Source: Lycocorax pyrrhopterus obiensis
Lineage: Eukaryota > Chordata > Aves > Passeriformes > Paradisaeidae
Assembly: GCA_014706295.1 (NCBI GenBank)
Contig: JACSVZ010000002.1
Coordinates: 104,080,047 to 104,144,046, forward strand
DNA length: 64,000 bases
Direction of reading: 5' to 3'
The translations under genes and the position numbers were made by a program. How positions within the stretch are numbered: the first letter of the stretch is position 1; the number at the start of each line of letters is the position of its first letter. The notes under the pieces were generated by a model. That model was not told the origin of the DNA, made no database searches, and saw only the letters and a list, made by a program, of their open reading frames with translations. Shown here piece by piece: positions 35,866 through 48,448 of this stretch.

Positions 35866-38281
35866 AGCGAGGGTCTCACCGCGACCCCGGTGTGCGGGGT
35901 CTGCGCCGCCGCCGCGGCTTGGCGTCCGTCGGTCCCGGTCCGGCAGCGGGCTGTCCCTGTGTGAGTGTGTGAGTGTGTCCCGGCATGTGTGCTCTCCCCA
36001 GCACGGTTTCTCTCGACACCCAACTTTTATTTTCTCCCTCGCCGGTGCTCCGAGAAGAAGACTTGCGTTTCACCCTGCTTTATTTGTTTATTTTTTGCCA
36101 GCGTTTTGCGATGTTCTTGGTGTTGCTTCTAAACATCTGGCAGTGATTAGGTGCCAGTAGAGGCTTAACTGGCTTGTGAAATGTATTTGGCGTATTTCTC
36201 CTCTACATCCACCGACTGGAAAATTTTTGGTCTTTACTTTGCATCTGTTCAAACTGTCCTTTTTCCTCCCTTCCTTCTCTTTTTGTTTTAAATGGGTGAA
36301 ACACTTGACCCCATCCTACATAGCTGTGACTGAGAGGTATTACATACTTTAAAACGAAATAAAGAAGCAGATTGCCAAATTGCTACACTGTAACCTAGTA
36401 AAGATGTAGGGGGGGTGGGGTGCAAGAAAGCCTTCTGTTTATGAAAATTGATAGCCTTACAGCAAAAGGCAGAGGCTTTACACACTGGAGAATACTTACA
36501 ATGAAAACATCAAAGGACATTATGGAAAGTTTAGGAGTTAGTTGGGACTTTGTGAGAGTTGAATCCAGTTTTTCTTCAGAGGCAAAAATAAGCTTAAGGA
36601 AAAGACATACATATATGAAAATTGCTTTTGGGCACCAATGTGCCTGTTCTTGGATTGCAGAATTTTATTCCAGATGCCAGGAGGCCAGTAAGCATCATGA
36701 TAGTTACACTGAGTTTCCAGAGTCTAGGACACCAAATGATGTGATTATTTATTCACTTGCCAGTGTAGCTGCCTGAAGGGAGGAAAAACTTTTAGGGGGC
36801 ATTTATTTTGCAAGCCCACACGCACTATTTAAGTTACTTCTGACACTGTGGTATGGTGTCTCTCCAGGGCCATGCAACATATTAAAAATAATATATTTAC
36901 AATATTCTTTATTTATAGGCCGCTCATGCCAAAAATTTTGTCATTATCAGCATAAATGTAAGGGCAGGAACAAACCAAAACAATTGGGATCTGGTAGTAC
37001 AAACCTGTGCCTGTTATCACTGAAAGCCTTGCACTCCATTCTTTGGGGTTTTGGGGAGACGTGGGATGCAAAGGACCAAGGATGGGAATAACACATAATG
37101 CAGCCTGTGTCTCCTTCCATTCTGCCTCCAGTGCTCTTTGCAAAGCAGAGAAGTGGCACTCAAAGGGAAGATGTAATTCCTGCTCCTGGGAGCACTTGCT
37201 GGTGCCTCACACTCCATCAAGAGGGAGTGCTAGTCCTTACCATTTGGTTTCCCTAAGCGTGATCACAGCCATCTTTATTTCTTTCTCCCAGAAAGTTACA
37301 GAAATCAGTAATAAAACATGCAAAGAAGGACATTTGAATGACTGTGCTAATAGCAAAAGAAAAGCTTCAAACAAATGATCACGTCAAGTGCCTTTGCCAA
37401 TGTTAGGGAAGTTGGAGAGCCAAACCAAATTTTGACTTGGTGATTTCCTTTTCTGGGTATGGACTTGGCTCTTCATATTTTCTCTTTAAACTTGATGGTA
37501 GTGATAATTGTAGGACTGTATAACTTGGTAAAGTTACACATTTTTCTCAATAAAAACAAAAAGATCTGTTGATTGCAGCTGTCTCTGTATCTACTCTCTC
37601 TGGAGAATGAAGGAATATCTAAATAATTACATCACTAAATATCTGTAAGGAATAAATTATATTTCCCATTGCTGGTATTTGTAATGTGTTATGTTTTAAA
37701 TCAGTAAAACAAATTGAAGTTTATGTTCAATATGCTGGCAGTTTTATTTCCAGCAAACAACACTGAGCTCACAAACTTTGTGATTATTTTTAGTAATAAT
37801 TCATGTGATTTATATGTGGATCTGACTGCTTTAGGGTCAGATTTATCTTTATCAAATGATACTTCTAAGTTGTAGTTATTTACTGGGGTGTGAAGGAGTA
37901 CTTGTTGCCTGGGAAACAAATGAAAACAGCTTCCTCATAGTCAAACACCACCACATGTTTGAAAACATTGGCCCTAATTTAAGACAGGGACAAGCATCGT
38001 TAAAACTGAGAACTTCTTCCCATATATCTGCAATATATTTTGTAATTACTACTTTAAACTCCATCTGTAATCACTACTGTCATGGCAGTGCTGGTGATAA
38101 GTGTTTTCCTCTGAAATATGGGTACTGTTTGGATAACATTAATACTAATGCCCAAACTCAGGCAATGACAAAGTCAAGGTGGTCATTTTGGGAGTGTTGC
38201 TCCAGGATGACAGAGAAGCTCTTAATTATGATGCTCAAAGTAGCTTAGCTGCTTCTTTCCACCACTCTTCTGCCTCCCCTA

Positions 38282-38305
38282 CCTCCTCCTCCTCCTCCTC
38301 CTCCC
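38282..38305 (+). repeat. (CCT)n microsatellite in intron 1
   Basis: About seven CCT units lie in a longer pyrimidine-rich stretch. The strand asymmetry (all pyrimidine on the plus strand) makes local triplex formation possible. Confidence 0.85.
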
Positions 38306-40550
38306 TCTCTGCCATTACAAGCACCTTGCTACGTACCACTTGTGTAGCCATGGTGCTGGAGGACAAATCATCTAGGATCCTGTGCTTGAGTACTGGGATG
38401 TGCTCAAGAGCTGGAATGTGACCAAATCTTCTGTCTTGTGCCACTCCTCTCATTTGATAAAAAAAGATGCACAAGGAAAACCAGGTTTGTCCTTGGTTGT
38501 GTTCCACTGGAACCAGTGAGGCCCGCAGTGCCCCAGGAGCAGCCTGGCCTGAACGCCTGCCTTTCTCAGCATCACCCCTTTGCCTCAAAGGCAGCTCAGT
38601 GTGCGCCATGCACAGTTCACAGTAGATAAGAGTACACTGAGCTCTCACAGGATATGCCAGCTCAGTTTACCCCAAGTTTGCCTTACACAGTGAACACTTT
38701 ATCAGACAATTAATTAACATATCAGCCTGTATTGATACAATTGTCTCTTCTGTGGGATTTAGAGCCTGGATGTAATTTGCAAGTGATGCCTACATTTGCA
38801 AAAGCTGACTGTGCATGCAAGTTCAGTTGTTCTTTCTTGACCACCTTGAAAAGTCTTAAATAATCTATTTGTATGATGTTTACCTTCTTGAGAGGTTTTG
38901 TCTTTCTCTCTGTTTTGATGCCACTGCTAATTTTAAAGAATAAAGGAATAAAAGTTATAATTTTGTAACACTGGAGGAAAGTCTCTTTCTCCTTTGTGTG
39001 CACAAAATCAAATGAACAGTCATCTGCAAATAGGTCTTTCCTGGTTAGAAACTTCAAACCAAGAATTTCAAAAAAATCCAGTCCAGAGCATTTTGCAGAA
39101 GCCAGAAAGCATCTGAAAACCAAGGATTAGAAGTGGAGAGATCCAGTAACCTTTCCGTAGTCCAGATATAACAGAGCTTATATGAATATAGTAACATAAA
39201 CATGAAACATATGCAGGAGGTCTGAGTGGTGTGTGTTGGACATGTCACAGGACCCTACAGCAGAAGTTCAAAGGCATGGGCAGTTATAATAAATGTGTGA
39301 TAAAACACAGAACAAATCCTGAGCAACACTACTTTACAGTCAGTATGTGTCCTGAATTGGTTGGTAGCACAGAGGATTTTAAATATATGGACGAGAAAGA
39401 TGCAAGCATGTGTTAAAGGATATTCTTATTAACAATATAGAGGAAAACAGAGTTATGAAATTACAAGAGAAATCTGTTATTGCACAGATAGTAATGTTAC
39501 TATACAACTGCAAAGGATATTGAGCAGAATTAGCATATACGCTATTTATGACAGGAGCGTTTTCAGTAAGAACTTGTAATTGTGCATCATTGCTTCAATT
39601 CTACTTTTCCAGCCACATAGGACTGAATAGGACATAAGAATAGCATGGGCAAGCCTATCTCTGTGAAGAAGGGAGTTGTTTAAAATCTCCTGTGGCTCTT
39701 TCTTCTCCTACTTTGGATAACGTAGATTCATTTTAGACTGATTTTGCTACAGCTGAGGGCTGAATAGAGCCCTTATTTGTCACAACCACTAAACAGTTTA
39801 CTTAGATCTACACTGAAAGACTGTTGTGCCCAGAGGTTCAGGCACTTCTGCCTGCTAGGATAAGGAGGGAAAGGTAATCTTGCAGAGAGATAGAGCTCAT
39901 CAGACCTTGCAGAGATAAAACAGAGTAAAATAAAGAGAGCTGGGAGAAATGTCAAGGATGAAAGCAGCTCAGTACTGCAAAGGATGCATGCCCAGTTATC
40001 TTCAGCTTCACAAAACGTTCCTTATCCTGAGGTTCTGTGTGTCAGAAGAGACAATCTCTCCTTCCAGCCCTCCCCCTTGGAAAGCAAAATAAAGACGCTT
40101 TTTACAAGGCATGGAAAGTGAACCTGATCTTCCTCATAATGTGAGTGTGGTCTGTGTGAGTGAGGGAGCAACCTCAGATTAATTGTCTTTGGAGTTTGAC
40201 CACTTCCACCTAAAACTGCAATCCCTTTTGGTGCATAAATTTGAGGTGCAGACTGGGCCATCGCTGGGGAACAAAGTGAATGAATTATGGGAGGTAATAG
40301 AGACGTGTTGTTAGGAATGTGTATGCCATTTTAATACTGCTATTGATTGCCTCCTCTGACATACAGACAGGGAGGCACAATTTTTTCAGTGCACCAATGA
40401 GAACAGATCTGTTTGCTCTTAAATCATTATTTTGAAATACGATATGATTTAAACTTTTAACTTCTAAGGTTGATCCTCCACACCACGCAGCTGCTCTTGA
40501 CCCCAGTATGGTAATGATGCTGTGTGGCACTTATGGGCCAACAAGTTGCG

Positions 40551-40589
40551 TTCAAAACCCCCTGTTTAACCCCTATTCAAAACCCCCTA
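40551..40589 (+). repeat. 13-bp direct repeat
   Basis: TTCAAAACCCCCT occurs at 40551-40563 and again at 40577-40589, separated by 13 nt of similar composition. It looks like a small duplication. Confidence 0.7.
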
Positions 40590-43049
40590 TGTCTTCATCT
40601 TGCGCCTAAAAAATAAAACTAGAGTGACTGTTGTTATACCTCTAAATTTCACAATCTTCTGTCTTTTTGTGTGTGTTCTTAATGTAAGTGCTCACATTTT
40701 TTGGGCATAGCAGTGGGGGAATAGATGAAGACTAAGATATTAAAATGCACTCATTTGTCATGGTTATTGGTTTTGTTTGTTTTATGCATGTGTTAGGTGA
40801 TGAGAGACACCAGCCAAGTCATAGGATAGTACTGAGGGAGGATCTCATATAGGACATTGCCTCTTTCAGTCACTAACATAAGCAGATAAATTTCCCAAAT
40901 CAGCAGTTCAGGATAGGACAGAGCTGAGGAAAAGCCTCCATTTTGTTGCCAGAATCCAAGCTCATCCAACAACAGAATCCAAACAACATCCCAAAGGATG
41001 CTTTGGGATGCAGGGAGGTGGGCTCTCTTCCAGTACTGCCTCAGCTGAACCTCTGCCATGGCTGCCTTAAAGACCAGGTACTCTGCAAGTGCAGAATCCG
41101 TGTAATCCCTGTCCAGAGGAGTTTGCTGCGTCACAAGCCAGACAAAGGAAGGGGTGGATAATACGGGCACAACACACTCAGCAAACAACAGTGACTGTTA
41201 GTTTGACATGTCAGCTTGGGATCCTGTCAATCAGGAAGTGCTTTAAGTGTGGGGTAGGATTTTATGAGGGAGGGCTTATCAAAATAGAGGCAGAGAGCAA
41301 GACTTGACCATGTAAAGGGCCTATAAGGAAAAAGTAGTGGAGAAAGGTAGAATAAGAGGACATCTGAAATAAAGCATCTGTGAAGAGAGAGGGGAATGAG
41401 CAGCCTATTAGCACAAGCAGGAGACTGTCCAGAAAAAAAGCTATGAAAACCACTGGAAACTAATTAGACTGATGAAGTCATCAACATCTGAAGGCCACAG
41501 CTGCTTGCTGTGCTTCTGCTGGCTCCATTTCACCTCTAGGTCAGCAGTTTGAATGTAGACCCAGTTAATAGTGAGCAGAAATGCATATAAATCTGGTGGC
41601 AGCTCAAAAAGCTTTTGAAATGTGATATGAGAAAGATATTGGTGTCGCTGTTCTCGTCTGCCTGAACAGTTGTTAATATTACAGAAACCTCACAAGTGGA
41701 TGAGTTTTGCCTTTCAGTGAAAGTGCTGAGATGGAGAGAGTGGGCAGAAGCAGCTTTTTTGACACTGCAAGCAGTCTCTCATGAAGGAGATGCACTTGTT
41801 ACACAGTTCTGAGCAGAGTTCTTCATCCATGCTGATTCATGAGTTAAAGAGAGGAATATTGTGATTTTCATCTAATGGGCACAGCTTCTTTCCAAATGAT
41901 ACAAGTAAGAATCTCTCCTTGATAATATTAGAATGATTTTTGTGGAGTTGCACTGGAATATAGCTCTATAGTTCCCATTAAGTCAGTAGGAAATGTAGGG
42001 CTCTAACCATTAAAGCCCTTTGAGATAGAGATTTATTTTAGAGGAGACTCTTACACTGGATGTCATTTTGACTACAAATTAATCTTACAGTCTGAGTTCC
42101 CAGCCTGGTACTTAGGGGTAAGTTCTAATGTACTGTAATTCAAGTTTTCAGGGGGTTATAAAGGAACTTCTAAAATCTGAAACTTGGCATGACTATTTTC
42201 AGCCCAGATGCTTCATTCTCTCCTGGAATAGATTTTCCCAGATTTTGAAATGCAATGTAGAATATTAGTGTGTTTTCTTTATTTAAGACTTTGAACAAAG
42301 TCTTTAAACAAGGACTTTGTATTCATGTTTGCAGCACACAAGTGTTCCAGAAATTATTGGATACCACATGTCTGCAGCCACCATATGACCCAGCATCTCT
42401 AATGGTTCTGAGGTCTTCTTTGCTTCGTTAGTTAATTAGGTTTAAATGGCTGAGCAGGGTGTACTGTTAAAAGGAGACAGCAGGACATGTACATTAGCAG
42501 TGTACTTTCTGTAACACCTTCCATGTGCCAACAATGACACCCGCGAAAGGAAGGGGCTAAAATGGAAAAAACTTCCCTAAAATCACCTTGCACCAAAGGT
42601 TCCTTAGATCTGGTGCGGTGGTTTTATGACCTGTATTGTCTCAGGGGCAGATTTAGCATCCATTTTGGCTCCAGGCCAGCTCTTTCTTACTTGACCTCAG
42701 AATGACTCATAAGTGATCCATGATTAATTTATTTAAGATTTAAGAACAAGAAATTAAGCAGTTCTATTCCACAGATTTGCTTTGCTGCTAGCAAATTAAT
42801 CAAATGAGAGTCTAATTTGTTTTAGATGAAATGAATTCCCTCTGTTCGCTGCGTTAATCCCCAGCTGAACTGCCTTTTTATAATTCCCACTCCCTTGAAG
42901 CATTGTACTGTAACTTATTTAACTCCACAACTGTATTTACTAGAGGTGTTGCAGTAATAGCTTATAACTGGAGGGCAAGTGGAATTTGGCATTGGTACTC
43001 AACAGGGCATGGAGATTGCCAAAATATCTCAAAGGTGGTTTTTTGGGGG

Positions 43050-43062
43050 TTTTTTTTTTTTT
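43050..43062 (+). repeat. Poly-T run
   Basis: Thirteen T residues follow a G-run in intron 1. It could be the reversed A-tail of an old retro-insertion, but no body of such an element is recognisable beside it. Confidence 0.8.
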
Positions 43063-44639
43063 GGATCAGAACTCTTGCTTTGCTCTGACTCCCTAAAACA
43101 TTTGACTTATTGCTGCTCAACTACAGTCAGACAGTGATTTGTAGCAGTTTGCTGTAAGCTCCCCATGACAATCTGTTCTAGCATCCAAGGAGACTCTTGT
43201 AAACCCAATAAAAAAGGAGATCTCCGGTGGCCCTTCCCCTACATGGTTAAATACAATTGGTTGCTCACACATGTTTCTGTTCTGCCCAAAGCTCGCTCAC
43301 CTTTTTTATGGACCTTCCTGCTGCCAGAGTTCTGTACAAGTCAGTGGAATAAGAGACCAGCTTTTTATGTTTCTTCATCTTTCTTATTCTGGATTCCCTA
43401 TCTTTTGGTTCACAGTTGAGAGCTCATTTGTGCGTCTTATAACTGAGTTAGGGCTGGTCTTCCCAGTACTAAAGAGTTAATTCTTGTGACCAGGACATAA
43501 CAACAAATTCTGCTTGATTGTCTGCTTCAAGGAGGAGTCTGCCCCTCATATTTTTCACCCATGAAAATAAGCCTTGCCTACATATTAATGGATGTGTATG
43601 TAACAGAAATACAGCATTCATTCCAGTCCTCTTTGCAACTGCAAAGGACTGGATTTAAACTAAAGAAAAATATTTCTAACTTAAGCTTTCACAATGTCAA
43701 ACAAACCCCTCCTACACCAGTTGCAGGCCCACTCAAGTATGGGCACCATTGATGTGAAAATGCAGAACTTCCGTTTCTAAGATCAGCCACTGGTGCTCAA
43801 AGCTCATGAATTTCTTTCACACCGATTTCTGATACTGCCTTTAAAAGCATAAGTCATTAAAACATACTGGAGGTGTTCTTAGTATTTGCTTTCCTACTTG
43901 GTGTATATTTTCTTAAGCTCTGTAATTCATAACAGATCACATTTTCATGATTTTCACTAGAAAAGCTGTTACCTTTTCAATGAAAATTTAGGTTCTCCTG
44001 TATTTTTGTGATTTGAATCTATCAGGAAGATTTGAGATTTCTGTAGAATTTGTGGCAAAAGTTTAATATTTCCAGGACTGGAACAGGGAGCTGAGAGTCA
44101 AGTTTCTGCTGCCTCCAGTGAGGACAATGCTGCCCAACAGGCATGGGAGGAGCAGGCTGGGTGCAGGGCTTTGCCTTAGGACTTAAATTTATAGGCTTGT
44201 ATGTCAACTTAATTTTTAATATTTCGAACACAGACTTCTTTTGAGGTAGGACTTTCAACCCATCTTAGTCTCTTTTTCCAAAGGGCTGTAATTTCTGAAT
44301 GTTTAGTCTAAGCTTAGTGTATTAATTTCTTCCATCTTTATTTTCCTTAAACTTGTTACATTACAGTTAATATTGTAAAAGATTGTATTTGCATATGATT
44401 TCAGCAAAGTTGCAGCTGTGACTGAAAGAACACTGAGCTTTGTCTGTTAAATAATTTTCATGGACTTCCATTAAAATTACATTGACTGCCCCTTGCAAGA
44501 TCAGCTCATGGAGACTGAAAAGCATTTTATGTGATGTTTGAGATTTTTGTGAGCAGAGAGATGGGTCACCACTTGATATAACTGTCCTTGCCCATCTCCA
44601 CTTCTTTGTTTCAAATACTACAAGTGCTCTTCATAATTA

Positions 44640-44890
44640 GGAGGTGAAAGAATAATTATTGAATAAAGAATAATTATTATATAGAATTATATATAATATT
44701 AATTATATTATAATAATATAATTATATTGAATAACTAATGAATAAAGTATTCAAAGCTTAAGGAAAAAACCCATCCCTGGCATGAATAACATGCAGCATC
44801 GCAAATACTGAAAAGCATATATGTATATATTTAAAAGTACATGTGTGTACTGAAATATGTAAAATGTGCATATATAAATATATGTTGCAA
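44640..44890. repeat. Very AT-rich, partly palindromic block
   Basis: Runs of AATTATTATA and TATATATAATATTAAT type, then ATATGTATATA, make this the most AT-rich part of the window. Several short self-complementary stretches occur within 44650-44735. Matrix attachment or a slippage-grown simple repeat are both possible. Confidence 0.7.
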
Positions 44891-45171
44891 ATACAGAAAA
44901 GGCCAAAGAAACAAAAATGTGATTAAAGTTGCAAAAGCCAATGCTGTTGGGCTAAGTGTGAAAAACAAGACAACTAGGGAAGGGGCTATCAGCCTGGGAG
45001 GAAGGTCTTGGAGATGTGGTGTGGGATGAAGCTGCAGGATTTAAAGGTGGCCTGGCTGTACACATCAGATACCGGTGGGATAAGCCAGGTTACACTCCTG
45101 AGAAACAAAGGAGGCGATTGTGTTGCAGCCTGATAGCAGGAGAGGGCAGGAAGCTAAGGGCTCTGGAGCTG

Positions 45172-45199
45172 TTATCTTATTTTGCGCGGCGTTTTATCT
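45172..45199 (-). promoter_or_regulatory. Paired GATA-type sites
   Basis: Two TTATCT copies (AGATAA on the minus strand) start 22 bp apart, about two helical turns, with a CpG-rich GCGCGGCG between them in otherwise AT-rich DNA. The pattern suits a small enhancer, but short motifs of this kind are common by chance. Confidence 0.25.
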
Positions 45200-46048
45200 T
45201 TTGTGCAAGAGGGGAAGATTTTTCCTGAGTAGCTCACTGTTGGGATGAGAAGTTGGTTGTTGACTGTTTATGGTTTATTGGTATTTGTCTTGTGTAGTTG
45301 GGGAGCCTTGTCTTCAGATAGCATTCAGGACAATTGTGAGGGTGTGTTTGGTTGTTTTTTTTTAAAGGTTTCTTTCTGCTTTCAAAACCAGGATGTGTTT
45401 GTTTTGCCTAAGGAGCATCCGCAGGCTCTTCCACTTCTTAAATGCACATCTGAATTGGGAGTCTAGCTAAAGATATGGACAGGAGCACTACTGGCAGTAA
45501 GCAAAATGTCTTACCTGGTGTTTTTAGCTGTGTACTCAAAAGTGCTGCCTGAGTAAAGGGTGATGTTCTGCAAAATGATGCATTTCATGGACTCAGCTGC
45601 TGCTTCAGGCAAAGTCTCCTTCAGACTTCTGTGCGTGGCACCTCGCAGGTCACAAGGAGGAACAAGTCAGATTTCCTGCTGGAGACATGCACTCAAATCG
45701 TTTAGGCTTTGTTGAGCCTGGATGCAGACTGTATCTTTACCTTTGAATTCATCCCCCCAAGGCTCTGTGCTGGCCCAAGTTAGCTGTGGCACCAGTTAGC
45801 CCAGTTTTGTGATGCAGAGCAGGCCAATCATGTGCACTAAGTCTGTGGGCATAAAAGGTCTAACTAAACACAGACTTCTCACTCCATCACATGTGTTTAT
45901 CTGCTTTGAGCTTGCTTTTCCTCCACCAGTCATTAGATGCTTCCTCTGGGAAATACAGAACTGGGAGAAGAACAGCCTGGGCTGTGCTACCCTCCCAGCA
46001 GTTGATGCAGAGGCTGGTGCAGGCGATGAGGCAGGGCTTTTGCCTTTC

Positions 46049-46059
46049 CTGACTCAGCA
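46049..46059 (+). promoter_or_regulatory. ARE/Maf-like site in intron 1
   Basis: CTGACTCAGCA carries the antioxidant-response core TGACnnnGC and an AP-1 core. It lies 1.1 kb before exon 2. It is similar to the site at 60422 read on the other strand. Confidence 0.35.
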
Positions 46060-46270
46060 GAACAAGGGGTTGTCTTGGTGAAGGAGGCTGAACACATGAA
46101 CACAAACATATCCTTTTTTTTAAAGAAGTCATGGGTGTATTTCTTTTGCTGATGCCAGCCTTTGCTGCAGGAAGGAAGTGGAGAGAAATTTAGCTTCTGA
46201 CAAAATAAACTTGTGATTATTAGCATATTACTGCTTGCTAACTGTAAAGATGAGAACAAAAGGCATGAGG

Positions 46271-46665
46271 GAATCATCAAATGATAGAATGTGCTGAGTT
46301 GGAAGGGACACGCAAGGATCATCAAGTCCAGCTCCTGTCCCTGCACAGGCCAGCCCCAAGAATCACACCATGTATTTGAGAGCATTGTCCTAATGCTTCT
46401 TGAACTCAGGCAGGGTTAGTGCTGTGACCACTTCTCTGGGGAGCCTGATGTTTTCCTAATAGCCAACCTAAACCTCCCCTTACACAACCTCCATTCCCTC
46501 AAGTCCTATCACTGCTCACCAGAGAGAAGAGATCCATGTTTGCCCCTTCACTTCCTCTCACAAGGAAGTTGTAGACTGTCGTGAGGTCTCCCCTCAGTCT
46601 CCTCCAGGCTGAACAAACCAAGTGACCTCAGCCACTCCTCATATGGATTCCCCTCTAGAGCCTTC
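46271..46665 (-). mobile_element. CR1 LINE, 3' tail in COLEC12 intron 1
   Basis: The plus strand shows the reversed CR1 signature GTTGGAAGGGACACGC...ATCATCAAGTCCAGC, then the reversed tail through the segment for AGTCTCCTCCAGGCTGAACA. The right limit is approximate. It is antisense to COLEC12 and ends about 530 bp before exon 2, in the part of the intron nearest the acceptor. Confidence 0.88.
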
Positions 46666-47193
46666 ACTGTCTTCACTATCTTGGTTTTTATTTTTCTAAT
46701 CTGTTTGAGTTTATTAGTTCTGTTTCCCATTTTTTCTCGGATCTGACATTTTCAGGCCAAGCTGAAGGCCATGTGCATGGGAGGTGGTGGATGGATGGAC
46801 AGCCATCCCCTCTGACTACTGTGGTCTGGACAAGCCTGACCAAGTGGCACACTGGTGACAGTTGTGGCTGTCATTGTGATGAGATGAGGCACATATCTGC
46901 CCTGGTCTGTACTTAGCTGGCCAAGCAGGCCTCAGGATGGCTGCCAGGTGATAAATCTGCACAGTTTGTAATCTGGAGTTCTGCTGGGGATTCCATTTGG
47001 GGGAAAGGCTCTGAACTGCCTTCTGCACTTGGAGACAGAGGTGGGATAGGAGCAGCACAGGGGAAGAGCAGTAGCATGCCTAACAAATCAATTAAACTTA
47101 CATTAATTCATGAACATGCACCTGTAAAAACTTCTTCCCATCTTTTTCCAGTGGTAGTAGTAATAATCTGCTGCTGTGTGTTTCTTTCTCCAG

Positions 47194-47244
47194 ACGACTT
47201 TGCGGAGGAGGAGGAGGTGCAGTCCTTCGGCTACAAGAGGTTTG
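47194..47244 (+). CDS. COLEC12: COLEC12 exon 2 (cytosolic tail)
   Basis: This 51-nt exon encodes DDFAEEEEVQSFGYKRF plus the first base of the next codon. That is residues 3-19 of collectin-12 and matches the conserved vertebrate N-terminus. The acceptor is strong (pyrimidine-rich TTTCTTTCTCCAG) and the donor is the consensus G|GTAAGT. Phase agrees with exon 1 (one base carried in, one base carried out). The peptide is the cytosolic tail of a type II membrane protein. It has an acidic run (DD, then EEEE) and YKRF, which fits the YXXphi internalisation pattern used by clathrin adaptors. The transmembrane helix should come from exon 3, which was not found before the window ends, so the gene is partial here. 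Confidence 0.93.
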
Positions 47245-48422
47245 GTAAGTGACAGCAGTCTTTCAGCTTGCTTTTGCGTAGTGCTCAGGGTAAGTCAAAC
47301 ACTTGCTATGAAAAACCTTCTTGCTGGCAGCATCAAAACATACAGGTACAGTCCCATCATGCATATCCAATGTCCTCCCAGAGGAAGGTGTAATGTTTAG
47401 ACTTGGTTAATTTTCTTGGCAAATATAAGGCTTCCGAAATAGTTCTTTCATTATGATATTGAAGTCGACACTTGAAGAAAAATGAATGTGCAGGCTGTAA
47501 AAAAAGGGGCCGTGCTTCTTACATGTCCTCTGCCCAGCTGGGCATTGCTTCAGCCCCAGACTGATGTGCAGCAGGGTTTGTAGGTGTCCCCCAGAGTGGT
47601 TTCATGGGATCTCCTGTAGACTTGCAGAAGCTGTACCGTCAGCTGAGCCAGGACATAGGCTGTGCACTCCTCTCAAAGGAAAAGGAAAAGCATACAGTAT
47701 GAATGCATTCTGATGTCAAAAATTATTAAAATTAGGTTGGTCACTTTCTTTCCTTTTTCCACTTTCCTCTTTTTTTTTATGTTTGTTCGCCCAAAATGGC
47801 CTCCTCACGTGAGGAGGGCAGGGCCACGCATCTGTGCACAGAGGTCAGCAGCCTTCAAGGCCCATATTTTCAAGGCTCTTGTGATCTCTTTCTGTTGGGA
47901 AAACATTTCAGTCTCTGCAGTCAACAGTTTCACCCATGGCAGAGGAATGTCCGTCCCTGTGGCAAGGGGAAGGTGACATGGTGGCCTCTGAGCTCCGACA
48001 GTGCCAGCTCTGTCTTGGAGCAGCCAAAGGGGCTCATCATCAAAACTGCTGGTGCCTTTTCACCTATAAGCCATCAGAATAATAGTTCACCTCATTTTTT
48101 TCTGTCCTGGGAAAGTGGCTGCAACAAGAGTCACTTTCAATGACCCCAGCTGGCAAGTGGATAGGAAAGGCAGGCTGAAAATAAAAATGAAAAATAAGTC
48201 AAAAATTCCTTCCATCCCAAAAGGAGCAGGGGGAGGCAGCGTAAGGAGATGTGGAGTTTGGGAGGTGGAGATCACATTCGCATGACCTTTTCTACCCCCT
48301 GAACTACTCCACTGCTCCCTGCTGTTGAGCTTTATTTTGTATAGATCAGCCAACCACAGAGCCAGCATCTGTGGCTTGGAAAGTCCTCCATAAGGCTGCA
48401 CACAGGGTTTTTTCCTACTTTC

Positions 48423-48448
48423 GTTGTTGTTGTTCTTCTTCTTCTTCT
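48423..48448 (+). repeat. Compound (TTG)n(TTC)n microsatellite
   Basis: Three or four GTT units pass directly into five TTC units in intron 2. On the other strand it produces an artificial poly-Lys/poly-Asn frame, which is not a gene. Confidence 0.85.

Larger units (their letters stand above)
34860..35960. promoter_or_regulatory. COLEC12: CpG island and COLEC12 promoter region
   Basis: CG dinucleotides become very dense here, in sharp contrast to the AT-rich flanks on both sides. The island covers about 690 nt upstream of the COLEC12 start codon and about 400 nt of intron 1. No TATA box is seen near the expected transcription start. GC boxes (Sp/KLF type) lie at 35300-35306 (GGGGCGG) and 35316-35322 (GGCGGGG). 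This is the usual form of a broad, TATA-less vertebrate promoter. Long open frames cross it on both strands, but they are the normal by-product of few stop codons in GC-rich DNA. Confidence 0.85.
35560..47193 (+). other. COLEC12: COLEC12 intron 1 (complete)
   Basis: The 11.6-kb intron is bounded by GTACGG and CTCCAG. Its first 400 nt remain CpG-rich with degenerate GCGGGCAG-type repeats; after 36.1 kb it turns AT-rich. Inside are a (CCT)n run at 38.3 kb, a short direct repeat at 40.55 kb, a 13-T run at 43.05 kb, a very AT-rich block at 44.6-44.9 kb, paired GATA-type sites at 45.17 kb, a Maf/ARE-like site at 46.05 kb and a minus-strand CR1 tail. I see no further exon in it. Open frames here are short and lack splice signals. 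Confidence 0.85.

Noticed and set aside
34886..36160. 424-codon plus-strand frame and overlapping long frames on both strands (34808-36023)
   Set aside because: They lie in the CpG island where stop codons are rare, are rich in Gly, Ala, Pro and Arg in every frame, and conflict with the COLEC12 exon 1 splice structure.
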